DNA of 64,000 nucleotides from Aquilaria yunnanensis. Its lineage: Eukaryota; Streptophyta; Magnoliopsida; Malvales; Thymelaeaceae. The stretch is taken from assembly GCA_039654915.1 (NCBI GenBank), contig CM077598.1, forward strand, positions 76,102,041 to 76,166,040. Direction: 5' to 3'. This document shows positions 12,620-24,392 of this stretch, one piece after another. A program made the translations under genes and the position numbers. Under the pieces are notes generated by a model that worked only from the letters and a program-made list of their open reading frames with translations, had not been told where the DNA came from and ran no database searches. Position 1 is the first letter of the stretch. Every line of letters begins with the position of its first letter.

Positions 12620-12845
12620 AAATGCAAAATCTTGAAAAAAGACTTAGCCAAAAAATATATTCATTGACAATGATCAGGCTTAGAAAGAAGAAGTGCCCGA
12701 AGAAGGAGCACAAAAACGAAGAGGAAAAAAGGAAAAGGCCCCTAAAACATCCTAAGGGTTCTCGGCGTCCCGAGAGCCACCAGCCTCTGTGCCCTTTTCC
12801 TCAACCTTCGGCCCCGGAATTGTGGAAGGAAGGCAGGTTCAGGTG

Positions 12846-13443
12846 CTAGATTTTTGACCAGGACCACCGAGGCCCCTCGGGAATGTTCAGAGCTTCCAAA
12901 AAAGAGAGGTCCAGACCTGGGAACCTCTCAAGGACTTGGTGCCGAGCAAGGCTGAATCCGTCCTGGAAGGTGACCTTGGTCATTTTGTCGGATTTGTCCG
13001 TCTCAACCTCAAGGTCCTCGAGCTCGTCCTTCAAGTCTGCAACCTCCTTCTTCAGCGCCTTCACCCTCTTCTTCGCATCGGGCTCCTTCTTCAAAGACTG
13101 GACCTCGGCTTAAAGAGCCTTTTTCTCACTCACCAACGACCGTATGAGATTGTCAAAATCTTACTTATCCTTGAGAAGGTCTTGGTTCGCAGCGAGCATC
13201 CCCGCCACCTAATCGCGGAGGTCAGCAATATTCAGGGAGGAGTCCTTCTCAAAATCTTCCTTTTCTTTACGGAACTCCTCCCGAAGGGCAGCAACTTCTT
13301 TCTTCCCAGCATCTGCCAGCTGCTGGTTCTTGATAGTTATTTCCGAGCACGTGACTTTCACTTTTTCTAAGGCCTCTAAGGCCGAAGCTCGGAACGCCGT
13401 CTGCCTGGCCACCCGAACTCGGAGAAAGCCGGCGTACCCCAGC
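12846..13443 (-). pseudogene. Antisense gene of element C, exon 4 remnant
   Basis: Minus-strand sequence equivalent to the last exon in A: YAGFLRVRVARQ at its start, a glutamate/lysine-rich coiled coil, then FSLARHQVLERFPGLDLSFL near the end. It is interrupted by stops (for example a TAA at about 13110 and TAG at 13209 where the intact copies have GACCAA). Element B inserted seven bases into this exon; the first bases of the exon and exons 1-3 are at 35798-37458. The sequence is more diverged from A, B and K than those are from one another. Confidence 0.88.
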
Positions 13444-14310
13444 TGATGGCCCAAGGCCTCATCGTTGTGAGTCATGATGACTGTTGAGGAGACTTCTAGG
13501 AGGAAGAACGCCTGGAAGGTGGATCGCCCCAAGGAGAGTACCTGAAAAGCTGGTAAACAGGGTTAGGAGGCCCCCGGAGTGTTTTTCCGGGGGGGGAGCC
13601 TCCGACGCCCAAGTCAGTGGTGGCCGGAAGAAGGAGAAAGACACTAGCTCAAAGAGAAAGGCAGAAAAGTCTCGCCTGGTATTTTCTCAGGGTGTGGGAG
13701 CTGTATATCCGGCCTACCAACCTCCTGTCAAGTATTTATTTCCTGTATATATAGGAATACCTAGCCCGTTCAGATCATTTCACGTGTGCGGTCAGATGCT
13801 CCTGAACGTCTGGGCGTAGGGGACAGATAGTTGGTAACTAGATGGCCTCGAGCCTTGTGCTGAGACGGGCCATGATATGATTCTGATGGCGTCTGCGCGT
13901 CAGGGCGACTTTTTATGTCTGTGGTGGGACGTGTCAGAGGCTTCCTTAAATGCTTCCTTAAATGCGCCTGCCGTACTCCCGAGGTCCCTGGGCGAGGTCG
14001 TCCTCTAGTTCGGACAGAGCCTCTTCGGGAAGCCTACCCTCAGTTTGGGGGTTCCCAGTTCCAGGGGGTTCCGCCTTCGGGGATATCATATTCGGGCAGC
14101 AATGTCTGGTGCCACTTTTCCGAAGGCGCGTTGTTCACAACCTTCGGGGGTGAATGGAGTCCTCAAGTTTTACTGGCGTGCCGAGGCTCGGAGCTCTCAG
14201 GCTATCTCCCGAGGTGCATGATTCCACCTATTCCCCGGAAGCACCAGTTCTTCTGGCCGTTGTTGTGGCAGGGTATTCGGCCAGATTGAGGCGACAGCCT
14301 TTGGCTATCA
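13444..14310 (-). repeat. 3' LTR of element B
   Basis: 867 bp, TGATGG at the left and GGCTATCA at the right, i.e. TGATAGCC...CCATCA on the element strand. It is followed on the right by the reversed polypurine tract (CATGCCCCCCTCTGG), which marks it as the 3' copy. It matches the interrupted 5' LTR base for base in length. Confidence 0.95.
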
Positions 14311-14328
14311 CATGCCCCCCTCTGGAAA
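14311..14328 (-). other. Polypurine tract of element B
   Basis: On the minus strand the sequence CCAGAGGGGGGCATG immediately precedes the 3' LTR. The same motif sits at the equivalent place in A, C, G and I, so it is the conserved plus-strand priming site of the family. Confidence 0.85.
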
Positions 14329-14718
14329 GCCGAAGTGAAGACTTCGGTTTGCATCTCTTTCCGAGGTTGCCGTTGGGAGTCTTGTTGGGAAGCATAACTT
14401 GTTCCAAGGTCGCACCTTTTGCCCGAGGGTCTGGGCTGTTCGGCCTTGGCCTATTCTTTGGTGTCTCCGAGGCAAAGCCTGTACCGAAGATACACCTCTT
14501 GCCCAAAAGTCATGGGCTGTTCAGCCATAGCCTGTCTCTTGGTGTCCTCGAGGTGGCCTGCTTTTTATTTCTGCAGGTCTGATGGCCAAGCGTGTCAGAC
14601 TGAGCGGCGCGTCTCCATTTCTCAGGGATGTCAGACGACGTGTCCCAATCAGGAGGCGTGTCCCGGTTTTCCAGGCACGTTTGGGGAGGCACGTCCCCCA
14701 TTTCTGGGCAGCGGTTGA

Positions 14719-14862
14719 CACGTGGCTTCTTGCCATTGGAGGAGAGGCGCGTCATTTACAGAGGGCGCGCCTTTTCGGGTGCAGCGGGCAGTTATGGCGA
14801 CGGTTCGCCTCCAATGGGTACTTATGATGTTCTTTCGGTTACCCACCTTTGGCCTATAAATA
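14719..14862 (+). promoter_or_regulatory. Promoter of the antisense gene in element B
   Basis: A TATA box (TATAAATA, 14855-14862) lies about 290 bases before the start codon of the antisense gene at 15150. Upstream are a CCAAT sequence (14811-14815) and a palindromic G-box CACGTG (14719-14724). The same three motifs in the same order occur upstream of the gene in A, and TATA boxes are at the equivalent place in C, G and I. This is an internal promoter separate from the LTR promoter; use as a promoter is inferred from motif order and conservation. Confidence 0.65.
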
Positions 14863-15149
14863 GCCCATTCCATCATAAGTCCCACTTACTGTTTTTCTGC
14901 TCTTTTTCTGCTCTGCCCTCTGTTCTTGCGTTTTATCTTGCTTTCTGTGGCGGAGCTTCTTTAATCAGAGCTTTTTCCTACCAACTTTCACGACGGCGTC
15001 CTCAGGCAAATCTTTTGGTGGGTTTTGATTTCCAGAGTACTTGATTCCTCTGTTTTTCTGAGTTTTTCTGGAAAACTGTTGTTTTTTCCAAACTCGTCTT
15101 CTGAGTTTTTTCTGGAAACTATTTTCTTTTCCATCTCAAACTCTTTTTC

Positions 15150-17498
15150 ATGTCTGCGATGCCTGTTCCCGAGAGCTGGAAACCTCTTCTGGCCCATCCT
15201 TGCTGTACAACCCCCGAAAAACTAGACAGGTGGAAGAAAAAATTCTTTCTTCCGTCTTACGCTGTGACCAGACTGCCTCGTTCTAGCCATTTTGCTTTTT
15301 CAAACCGTGGCGACGAGGTTACCGTCTTCCGAGCCCAACTGAAGGCCGGACTTCGGTATCCTCCCCCGAAGGTGGTTTGCGAGTTCTGCCAATTCCATGG
15401 CATTGCTGTGAACCAGCTTCCCCCGAACGCGTACTGCTATTTTAACGCCTACCTCTGCATGTGTGGCGTGTTCGGTATAGAGCCCCACTTCATCATTTTC
15501 ATGCAGTACTACAAGCTCTATGTGGTCCCGAAGGGTGGCTTCTATTTCCTGCTGCCTCGGGGATCCGGGAGCAAAAAATTCACCTTCACCTTCGACACGA
15601 AGGATAGCTGGCGGGGGTGGCAGCCTAAGTTCTTTTTCCTCAAGGTGGATAAGAACTGGTCTGATGTCCCGACCAGGTGGGCTCAGGGAGTGCTGAACGC
15701 AGACGTCGTTGATCCGAGGATGCTGCTGACCGCTCCGTTGGCTTCCGTGTTCGCGGATTTCGACGCCCGCATTCGGGCAGTCGCTGACTGGGCTCCCGAG
15801 GTCTCTCCTCGTGCTCTTTACCCCTTTCCTATCAACTGGAGGTTGATGACCGAAGAAGTCCTTCGGGAGCTGAAAGTGGTTAAGGAGCACGTGACCGACC
15901 TCAATATGCCCGCTCCCGCCATCGCCGGGAAGGACTCCTGGCTGGTCAAGCTCCTTAAGGGGGAGACTTCTTTCGAAACTTTTGCCGAAAGTGAGTAATC
16001 TTCCATCCCGTTATGCTTTTTCCTCGGACTTACGCTGATATTTCTTCTTTTTTTCAGAGATGGGCGATGGGGCTGCCGCTTATTACAAGGCCCTTTTTTC
16101 TGGCCAAGTGGAGAAGGGGGAGCAGACAAAGAAGGCGGCTTCCCGAAGAAGGAAGACGACAGGGGCGGGACCCTCGGCGAAGCGAGCTAGGAAAGCTCTC
16201 CAGCCTTCTCAGCCAGAGCTTTTGGAAGAAGAAGCTGGCGAAGACGCTGGTCTTGTTGAAATTCCACCGGCCGAGGTCCCCGCTACTTCCGCCGAGGTGC
16301 CTCCTCTCGACCTCGAGGCCCCCAGAAACACTGTAGTGGTAGAAGTACCCACCGCCGAGGAGCGGTACCGGCAGAAGCGTAAGGGTCTTTCTTCCGAGGG
16401 GCCCGAGGATCCCGAGGACACTGTCTCTGAGGTTCCTCCAGGTATGCCTTTAGGCGAAGTTCAGCTCCTTTTCCTTTCCCAAATTTTTCTTCTGCTCCTG
16501 ACTTCCTTCTCACTTTCAGGGGAGCCTCTTACTGCTGGCTGGAGGGCCATTCATGAGAGGAAACGGGCCCTGCGCGATGCCACAATCCATGAGGGGAAGA
16601 TCCCCTTGGAGCCCTTTTGGACAATCACGGAGGATATGAATTTGTTCTCCGACGATTGTCCGAAGATGACCAAAGAGATTTGGAAGGGGATGACCACTGA
16701 CGCCTCCTTCCGGGCCATTGCGGCTGCTCACCCGGGGGATAATACCCTCGCCGCAAAAGTCACCGAGCATGCTGCTCAGGTATAGTCTTTACACTTTTTT
16801 CCTCAATTTTCTAAGTGTTTAGACTTGTACTAACCTGGACTTTTGCCTTGCCGTAGCTGCTGGAGTACGCTGGTTATCTCCGAGTTCGGGTGGCCAGACA
16901 GGCTGCCTCCAAGGATGCGACTTCGCGGGAACTCAGTGAAGCGAAGGCTTCGCTTGCGAAGGTGATCGCCAGCAACCAGCAGCTGACAGCGGATTGTTCT
17001 CAGCAACTTGCTGCCGTTCGGGAGGAGTTCTCGAAGAAAAGAGAAGAACTTGAAAAGGACTCCTCCCGGAAGATTGCCGACCTCGGCGACCAAGTAAAGG
17101 GGCTGCTCACCGCCAACGAAGATCTTGTCAAGGACAAGGCTGTTTCCGACAGTCTTGCGTCGAGGTTGACGGACGAGAACAATGCTCTTCAAGCCGAGGT
17201 CGAGGCTCTGAAGAAGGAGTCCGGAGAGACGCTGGGGATAAGCGAGCTCGAAGAGGAGGTTGCTGAGCTGAGGGACGAGGTCAATGTCCTTGGCATTCAA
17301 AAACGTACTTCTGATGACATGGCCAAGGTCGCCTTTCAGGACGGCTTCTGCCTCGCTCGGCACCAGGTGCTGCAGAGGTTCCCAGATTTGGACCTCTCTT
17401 TTCTGGAGGGCCTAAATATTCCTGAGGGACCTCGGTGGCAGTGGTCCAAGGTCGAGCATCTGAAGCTTCCTGGTCTTCGTCCGCCCGGTTCTCCCTAG
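15150..17498 (+). CDS. Antisense four-exon gene of element B (Transposase_28-like plus coiled coil)
   Basis: Runs opposite to B's gag-pol. Exons: 15150-15990, 16058-16441, 16520-16779, 16857-17498, giving 708 residues with no stop; all introns begin GT and end AG, and intron 3 has TACTAAC 22 bases before its acceptor. Residues about 53-175 include VFRAQLKAGLRYPPP and a YCYFNAYLCMCGVFGIEPHF block, which I match to the Transposase_28 'putative gypsy type transposon' family (PF04195) from memory. The region encoded by exon 2 is charged and low in complexity; exon 4 encodes a coiled coil (about 516-646) and a conserved tail ending in FCLARHQVLQRFPDLDLSFL and further. Function is unknown; the name reflects association with gypsy elements, not demonstrated transposase activity. 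The gene is open although B's gag-pol is not. Confidence 0.8.
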
Positions 17499-17629
17499 TT
17501 TGTTTTAGGGCTCCTCTTATTTTTCTCCTTCGTGCTCCTTCTTTGGACACTTCTTTTGTAAGGCAACGTTTTCTCTAAATGAACAATCTTTTCGGCTAAG
17601 TCCTTTCTTGCAAGTTTCTTCATTTCCAC

Positions 17630-18122
17630 TGTCCCGAACACGTTTGCTTCAAGAGACTTTCGGAAAACCTGCAACCAAAGAAACTTTTTACCTTCCTTTG
17701 TCCCGAGCGTGCTCGCTCAAGAGACTTTCTGGAAAGTTTGTAAAAATTTGGCTAAGTCTTTTGCAGGCTTTTTGTTTCCTTTTATCCTGAACATGTTCGC
17801 TCAAGGGCCTTCGGAAAACCTTCAGCCAAATTTTTCTGTCTTCCTATTGTCCCGAGCATATTTGCTCAAGGGACTTAGGAAAATTTTCACGAGATTGCTC
17901 ATGCCCTTTTTCCCGAGCACGTTCGCTCAAGGGTGTTCGGAAATTACCTCTGCTTTTGTTTTGGCGTGTACTTTTGCGAGATTCTTGCTTTCCCTTTCTC
18001 CCGAGCATGTTCGCTCAAGGGTGTTCGGAAAATTTTCTCTGCACTGATTATGCCGAGTACCTTTGCAAGATTCTTGTTTACCCTTTTTCCCGAGCATAGT
18101 GGCTCAAGGGACTTCGGGAAGT
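17630..18122 (-). repeat. Hairpin-type tandem repeat array of element B
   Basis: Seven degenerate units spaced roughly 65-90 bp, each with a core like CCCGAGCATGTTCGCTCAAG followed by GGACTTCGG. The core holds the inverted pair GAGC/GCTC, and one unit carries the perfect palindrome GAACATGTTC. The array separates the end of the antisense gene (17498) from the end of gag-pol (18270), so both converging transcripts run towards it. It corresponds one-to-one with the arrays in A, K and I. Confidence 0.88.
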
Positions 18123-18269
18123 CACATCTGCTTTTTTCGTAGCGAGCACCTTCGAGGAATTCTGTCTTGGACAATTTGGTATACTTGAAAATTTTTCTCA
18201 AGACCATTCTTCTCTAGACCATTCTGTACTTAGAATATTTCTTGTACAATATATTTCTTCCGCTCAACC

Positions 18270-21200
18270 TTAGGCGTAGAATTTTTTCAGGGCGTCTGAA
18301 TGCCAAGTGTTTTTCAATTCTACGCCTTCGGCGTCGCCAAGCTTGTACACGCCTTTTCGTACTTCGGCGAGAACCAGATAAGGTCCTTCCCAATTTGCGC
18401 GAAGTACTCCGTGAGATGGCCTTCGGGGTGCAAAGTCGGCCTTTCGGAGAACGAGGTCTCCTTTTTTGATTTATTTTGGCCTGGCTTTTAAGTTGATAGC
18501 CGCGGCCACTCTTTGCTGGAAAGATTTTCTTCTCAGCTCGGCTATTTCTCTGTGTTCGGCCACAAGGTCGAGCTTAGTTCTCAGACCGAGGTCGTTTCCG
18601 CCTTCATGAAATACTTGCACCCGTATTGAAGGCTGAACTATCTCTATTGGGATAATGGCCTCTGTTCCGAAGACGAGTGAGAAGGGAGTTTCCCCTGTGG
18701 CTCTTCGTGGCGTCGTTCGGTAGCTCCACAATACACTTTGGAGTTCTCCTGGCCATTTCCCCTTGGCTTCCCCAAGTCTCTTTTTCAGGCCATCTTTTAT
18801 GGTCCTGTTTGATACTTCCACCTGCCCATTGCTTTGGGGGTGAGCTACTGGGGCGAAGTGCATCTTTATTCCGAGGTCGCTGATGAATTCCTGGAATCCT
18901 TTGTCTATGAACTGGGATCCATTATCAGCTACTAGTACCCTCGGTATGCCAAATCTGCATACGATGTTTTTCCATACGAATTTCTGCACTTCTTTTGCCG
19001 AGATAGTTGCTAGTGGTTCTGCCTCTACCCACTTTGAGAAATAGTCCACTGCTACCACGCAGAATTTCACGCCTCCGGGCGCTGTGGGGAGTGGCCCAAT
19101 GAGGTCTATACCCCAGACTGCGAAGGGCCAAGGATAGTCTGCCGACGTTACCATTTCCGAGGGTATCCTCTGGATTTTTGCATGTCTCTGGCAACTACCG
19201 CACTTCTGGACGAACTGCCTTGCGTCCTTTCTCAGGGTAGGCCAGAAGTATCCTTGGCGGAGTATCACTGCTGCAAGGGCATCAGTTCCAATGTGCGAGC
19301 CGCACATGCCTTCGTGGACCTCTTCGAGGACCATCTCAGTATCCTCTTCGCCCACACATCTCTGCAGCGGATTTGCATATCCTTGCCGATATAACTCTTC
19401 ACCAATCAGGAAGAATCTTCCGGCGCGTCTTCGCAGTCTTGCAGCATTGCCGGCGTCTTCGGGAAGCTCATTCTCTACGAGGTATCTCTTTATGGGGTCC
19501 TTCCACCCCATTCCCGAGGTCGTTACGCTTAGCACGGAGATGCTTGGATGGTCTAGCACCTCGGTGTATGTATTGGACTTCGCTAAGCAATCTGCCTCAG
19601 TGTTATTCCGCCGGGGTACATTTTCGATCCGCACGGCGTCAAACTCTTGGATGAGTTTTGTTACCAGCTCGTGGTATTTTGCCAAGATTGGGTCCTTCGC
19701 CCCATAATCTCCTGCCGTCTGCCGAACTACCAGCTGGGAATCGCTGTGAGCCCTTAAGTTTCTCACGCCAATCTTTCTGGCCAAGCGTAATCCCGCTATG
19801 AGGGCTTCATACTCAGCCACATTATTGGTGACGTTGAAGCTGAACTTGATAGCCTTCATCACCTCTAGGCCTTCGGGTCCTCTGATAACTATTCCAGCTC
19901 CCTGGTGTTCGGACCCCGAGGCTCCGTCAACATGCAAGGTCCATTCTGGCTCACCTTCTTTCGGATCTGAGTGGTTCTCCTCAGTGGTGGGTATTTCGGC
20001 GATAAAATCTGCCAATGCTTGGGCTTTTATGGCCTTCCGAGGCTCATAGGTGATTTCGTGTTCGCCAAGCTCTATGCACCACTTGGAGAGCCTTCCCGAA
20101 TGATCAACTCTCTTCATAACATCCCGTAGTGGTAGACTACTTCGGACGATGATGGGGTGAGCCTGGAAATATGGTCGCAGTCTTCTTCCTGCAAGCACCA
20201 AGGCGTATATAGCTTTTTGAAGCAAAGGGTACCTGACTTCGGCGCCATGCAGGGACTTGCTGACGTAGTAGACCGGCCATTGTTTCGGCCCTTCTTCTTT
20301 TATCAGGACCGAGCTCACGGCCTTTTCTGTGACGGTGAGGTACAGTACGAGGGGTTCTCCCACCCGAGGTCGTCGCAGAGTCGGCAGGCTGGCCAGGTAG
20401 ACTTTGAGTTCTTCCCAGGCCTTTTGGCAATCTTCATCCCAGGGATGATTGTTTCTTCCGAGGTCGCCTTCCACCTTTGCTGCCTTTGTGAGGACTTTGA
20501 AGAAAGGTCTACACCTATCTCCGTACCTGGAAATAAACCTGCTCAGAGAGGTTATTCTTCCGGTTAGTCTCTGCACGTCTTTAACTGTGGCAGGAGTTCG
20601 GAACTCAAGCAGAGCATTAATCTTCTCAGGATTGGCGTCGATGCCTCTTTCGGATACCATGTACCCAAGGAATTTTCCCGACGTCACCCCGAAGATACAC
20701 TTCTCGGGGTTAAGGCGAATCCCGAAGGCTATGAGCTTTTGGAAGGTTTCCTCCAAATCTGCAACGTGGTAGCCGGGCAGCTTGCTTTTTACTATCATAT
20801 CATCAACATATACTTCCATGTTTCTCCCCATTTGGTCTTTAAAGACCTTGTTCATGAGTCTCTGGTAGGTGGCTCCTGCATTTTTCAGCCCGAAGGGCAT
20901 TCTGATATAGCAGTACGTTCCTCCCTCGGTGATGAAGGCAGTTTTTTCTTCATCTTCGGGGTCCATCCTTATCTGATGGTAGCCGCTGAAGGCATCTAGG
21001 AAGCTCAGGAGCCCGTATTCGGCCGTTGAATCTACCAGTTGATCTATTGGCGGGAGGGGAAATGAGTCTTTCGGGCAAGCATCGTTCAAGTTTCTGAAAT
21101 CAATGCACATCCGGAGTTTGCTGCTACCTTCTTTTGTGGCAATGACCACGTTGCTTAACCATTCGGGGTATTTTACCTCCCTGATAACTTCAGCATCCAA

Positions 21201-23768
21201 TAGGCGCTGGACTTCGGTTTTCACGAAGTTGCTTTTGTGGGCTGAGATGCTTCGTTTCTTTTGCCTGATAGGTTTTGCTTCCGGGCTTACTTTGAGGCTG
21301 TGCTGTATTATGCCAGGGTTCACTCCTGGCATGTCTTTCGGCGAGTAGGCAAACAGATCTTTATTTTTTAGCAGAAAGGATACAAGATTTTCCTTATCAC
21401 CTTTGGCCAAGCTCTTTCCTATTCGGGTAGATTGTCCTGGGACAAGATCTACTGCTTCCGTTTCTGCTTCTGCGGGATCTCCTTTTTTGCCTTTCTCCTG
21501 CGCCTTTGCCTCCACCGTTTGTGTAGAGCTGTTTGCCGGAGCCTTTCGTGTTTTTACAAACACCTTTCTTACCTCGGCTTGGTCGATGAAGACCTCTGCA
21601 TCTCCATCCTTGGTGGCGAATGTGACAGTCAAGTACTTCACATCGGGGCGAATGTGCAGGTTCCCCTGAGTTTGCCTTCCAAGGATGGCGTTGTACGAAG
21701 ACGGGACGTCCATGACGATGAATCTTGCCATTGTGGACGCGTACAACTCAGCTGCTCCGTCTACCGAAGTGCCTTTCATCATCAAAGGGAGGTCGATCCA
21801 TCCGAGGACGGGTAGTTCGGATGGCCCAACGCCGAAGGTGGGCGTGGTGACAGGTTTCAGCTCGCTGCTGGAGATGCCCAAGCTCGGCAGTAAGTGCGAG
21901 AATAGGATGTCAGCATTTGAGCCATCATCAAGCAACACTCTCTTGACATCCCAGTTCCCTATTCTCGCCATTATCAGCAGCGGGTCGTCGTGGGGGAAGA
22001 CGACAGTAGAGCCATCTTTGCGAGCCAATTTCTTTGATGGACTTTGATACTCCATAACCGCAATTTCTCTGGTCTTCCGCTTTCTTTCCGAGGATGGGAG
22101 CCCCGTGGTGATGGTTTGGATGACCCCTACTGGAGGTGGAAGGCGCCTTTTTGGACTTCTGTTTCTCCGCCTGTCGGAGTCATAGTCCTCATTTTCGGCC
22201 CTCTCTTCCTCCTCTTTTCTGCCCTTTGGGGAGGGCATCCGCAGGTACTTGCGAAGTTGGCCCTGTTTGATCAGCGACTCTATGTACTTCTTCAGCTGGA
22301 AGCAGTCTTCGGTGTCATGACCGTGGTCGCGATGAAACTAGCAGAACTTCTTGGCATTCTTCTTATTATCGGCGGCCATGGCCTTTGGCCGCCGAATCTG
22401 CGTCCCTTGCCTTTCCAGCGCCATGAGAATGTTGGTCCGTGTCGTGCTCAAGGGTGTGAAACTTTGAGGTTTCTTTCCTCGCATTCGCCGTGGCCGACCT
22501 GTATGTTCAGAAAGATGCCGACCTTGCTGGCTGGACCCTTCAGCGCGGTGATGATCAGACTTCGGCCCCGCCATCCTCAATTCCTCGGCTGTCATGTGCT
22601 GCTCTGCCCTTCGGTAAAATTCTCCGAGGGTCTCCGGGGGGTCCTTTGAGAACTCGTAGAACAGCTGTGAGTCACGCCGAAGGCCCCGTGTCATAGCGAG
22701 GATGCGGATTTCGGGCCGGAAGTCCGGGACGCTGAGTGCTTCCCTGTTGAACCGTTCGACATAGTCTCGGATCGTCTCTCCATTTCTCTGCTCTATGTCG
22801 AACATCTGTACAGGCATTTTGGCCGTCGGCCTGCTCCCAATGAACTGCTGGGTAAAGGCTGTGGACAACTCCTGAAACTCAGTGATAGTCCCCGGGGGCA
22901 ACGAATTGTACCATGCTGTTGCTGGGCCCGTGAGGGTGACTTCAAAGCATTTGCACATGGTAGCGTCATCAGCTCCGTGCATTATCATGCTCCGCCTGTA
23001 CTTCGTCAGATGGGCCTGTGGATCAGTCCGGCCATCATAGATCTCCAGCCTAGGCACTTTGAAGTCGCCTGGCATAGCTGCCTCAACGACGGTGCGAATA
23101 AACGGGGAGCCATCTTCGCATAATGCCCCCGACAGCCTGTCCCAAACAGGTTTTCTGGTCACTTGTTTCTCCACTCTGTCCAGCCGTGCCAATATCCTTT
23201 CCATAAGCGCAGTGGCGCTAGGACCATTTTCGCGGGAGGGAGATCGCCGGCGCCTTTTCGGGGAGCGAGTTCGGCACGGAGGGGTCAGGGCCCTCGCCTC
23301 GGGCGAGGAACTGCTTCGCTGTGAGACTCTCGGTCGCTTGGACCCGGTTTGTCCCACAGGCCGTTTCCCGAGGGCTATATCTTCTGTGGATGATTCTCCG
23401 CGAGGATCTCCACTTTCTGAACTGCAGTGTGTAGACTTATGGCTTCTCTCCCGAGGGCGTGTTGATGAGGAGGGTTTCTGGGCCTGTGACTGCTGTGGCC
23501 ATCTTCGGTCGATCTGCTGAGTCATTTCAGCAATGACCGAGCGCTGAAAGTCCCTCAAGAAGCTCATGGTGATTACCAGAGGGCAGTCCTCCTCGGGCGT
23601 AGAAGTCTCTGGGAGTGTCTGCTCAGCAGCCGGTTGTATCTCAGGCGCGGACGAGGACCTTGGGAGTCCCTTGTCCTTAGAACGCCGAGTCTCAACGACG
23701 GCAATCTGCGAGCGGGTTCCCACAGACGGTGCCAAATGATGGCCCAAGGCCTCATCGTTGTGAGTCAT
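18270..23768 (-). pseudogene. Gag-pol of element B, two nonsense mutations
   Basis: Minus-strand polyprotein collinear with A, starting at an ATG inside the 5' LTR (23766-23768) and ending at 18270. A TAG at 22338-22340 replaces the glutamine just after the first cysteine of the zinc knuckle (CAG to TAG), and a TAA at 18471-18473 replaces a glutamate near the carboxy end of integrase. Between them, 1255 codons covering protease, reverse transcriptase (YVDD), both RNase H regions and integrase are open. At residue equivalent 971 it has the usual leucine (YQRLMNK), unlike A. Two point stops make the copy non-autonomous. Confidence 0.95.
23715..23734 (-). other. Primer binding site of element B
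   Basis: Reads TGGCACCGTCTGTGGGAACC on the minus strand, two bases inside the 5' LTR edge at 23737. One base differs from the site in A, E and K (TGGCGCC to TGGCACC). Confidence 0.8.
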
Positions 23769-24392
23769 GATGACTGTTGAGGAGACTTCTAGGAGGAAGA
23801 ACGCCTGGAAGGTGGATCGCCCCAAGGAGAGTACCTGAAAAGCTGGTAAACAGGGTTAGGAGGCCCCCGGAGTGTTTTTCCGGGGGGGGAGCCTCCGACG
23901 CCCAAGTCAGTGGTGGCCGGAAGAAGGAGAAAGTCACTAGCTCAAAGAGAAAGGCAGAAAAGTCTCGCCTGGTATTTTCTCAGGGTGTGGGAGCTGTATA
24001 TCCGGCCTACCAACCTCCTGTCAAGTATTTATTTCCTGTATATATAGGAATACCTAGCCCGTTCAGATCATGACACGTGTGCGGTCGGATGCTCCTGAAC
24101 GTCTGGGCGTAGGGGACAGATAGTTGGTAACTAGATGGCCTCGAGCCTTGTGCTGAGACGGGCCATGATATGATTCTGATGGCGTCTGCGCGTCAGGGCG
24201 ACTTTTTACGTCTGTGGTGGGACGTGTCAGAGGCTTCCTTAAATGCTTCCTTAAATGCGCCTGCCGTACTCCCGAGGTCCCTGGGCGAGGTCGTCCTCTA
24301 GTTCGGACAGAGCCTCTTCGGGAAGCCTACCCTCAGTTCGGGGGTTCCCAGTTCCAGGGGGTTCCGTTTTCGGGGATATCATATTCGGGCAG
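23737..24392 (-). repeat. 5' LTR of element B, first part
   Basis: 656 bp of B's 5' LTR, interrupted at 24392 by element A; the remaining 211 bp are at 35587-35797. Together they make 867 bp, exactly the length of the 3' LTR at 13444-14310. The last five bases (GGCAG) are the target duplicated by A. The gag start codon (complement of 23766-23768) lies within this part. Confidence 0.95.

Noticed and set aside
13483..13819. Open frames of about 60-140 codons inside the LTRs (recurring in every LTR copy)
   Set aside because: They recur because the LTR recurs; GC-rich LTRs give such frames by chance and none carries a recognisable domain.
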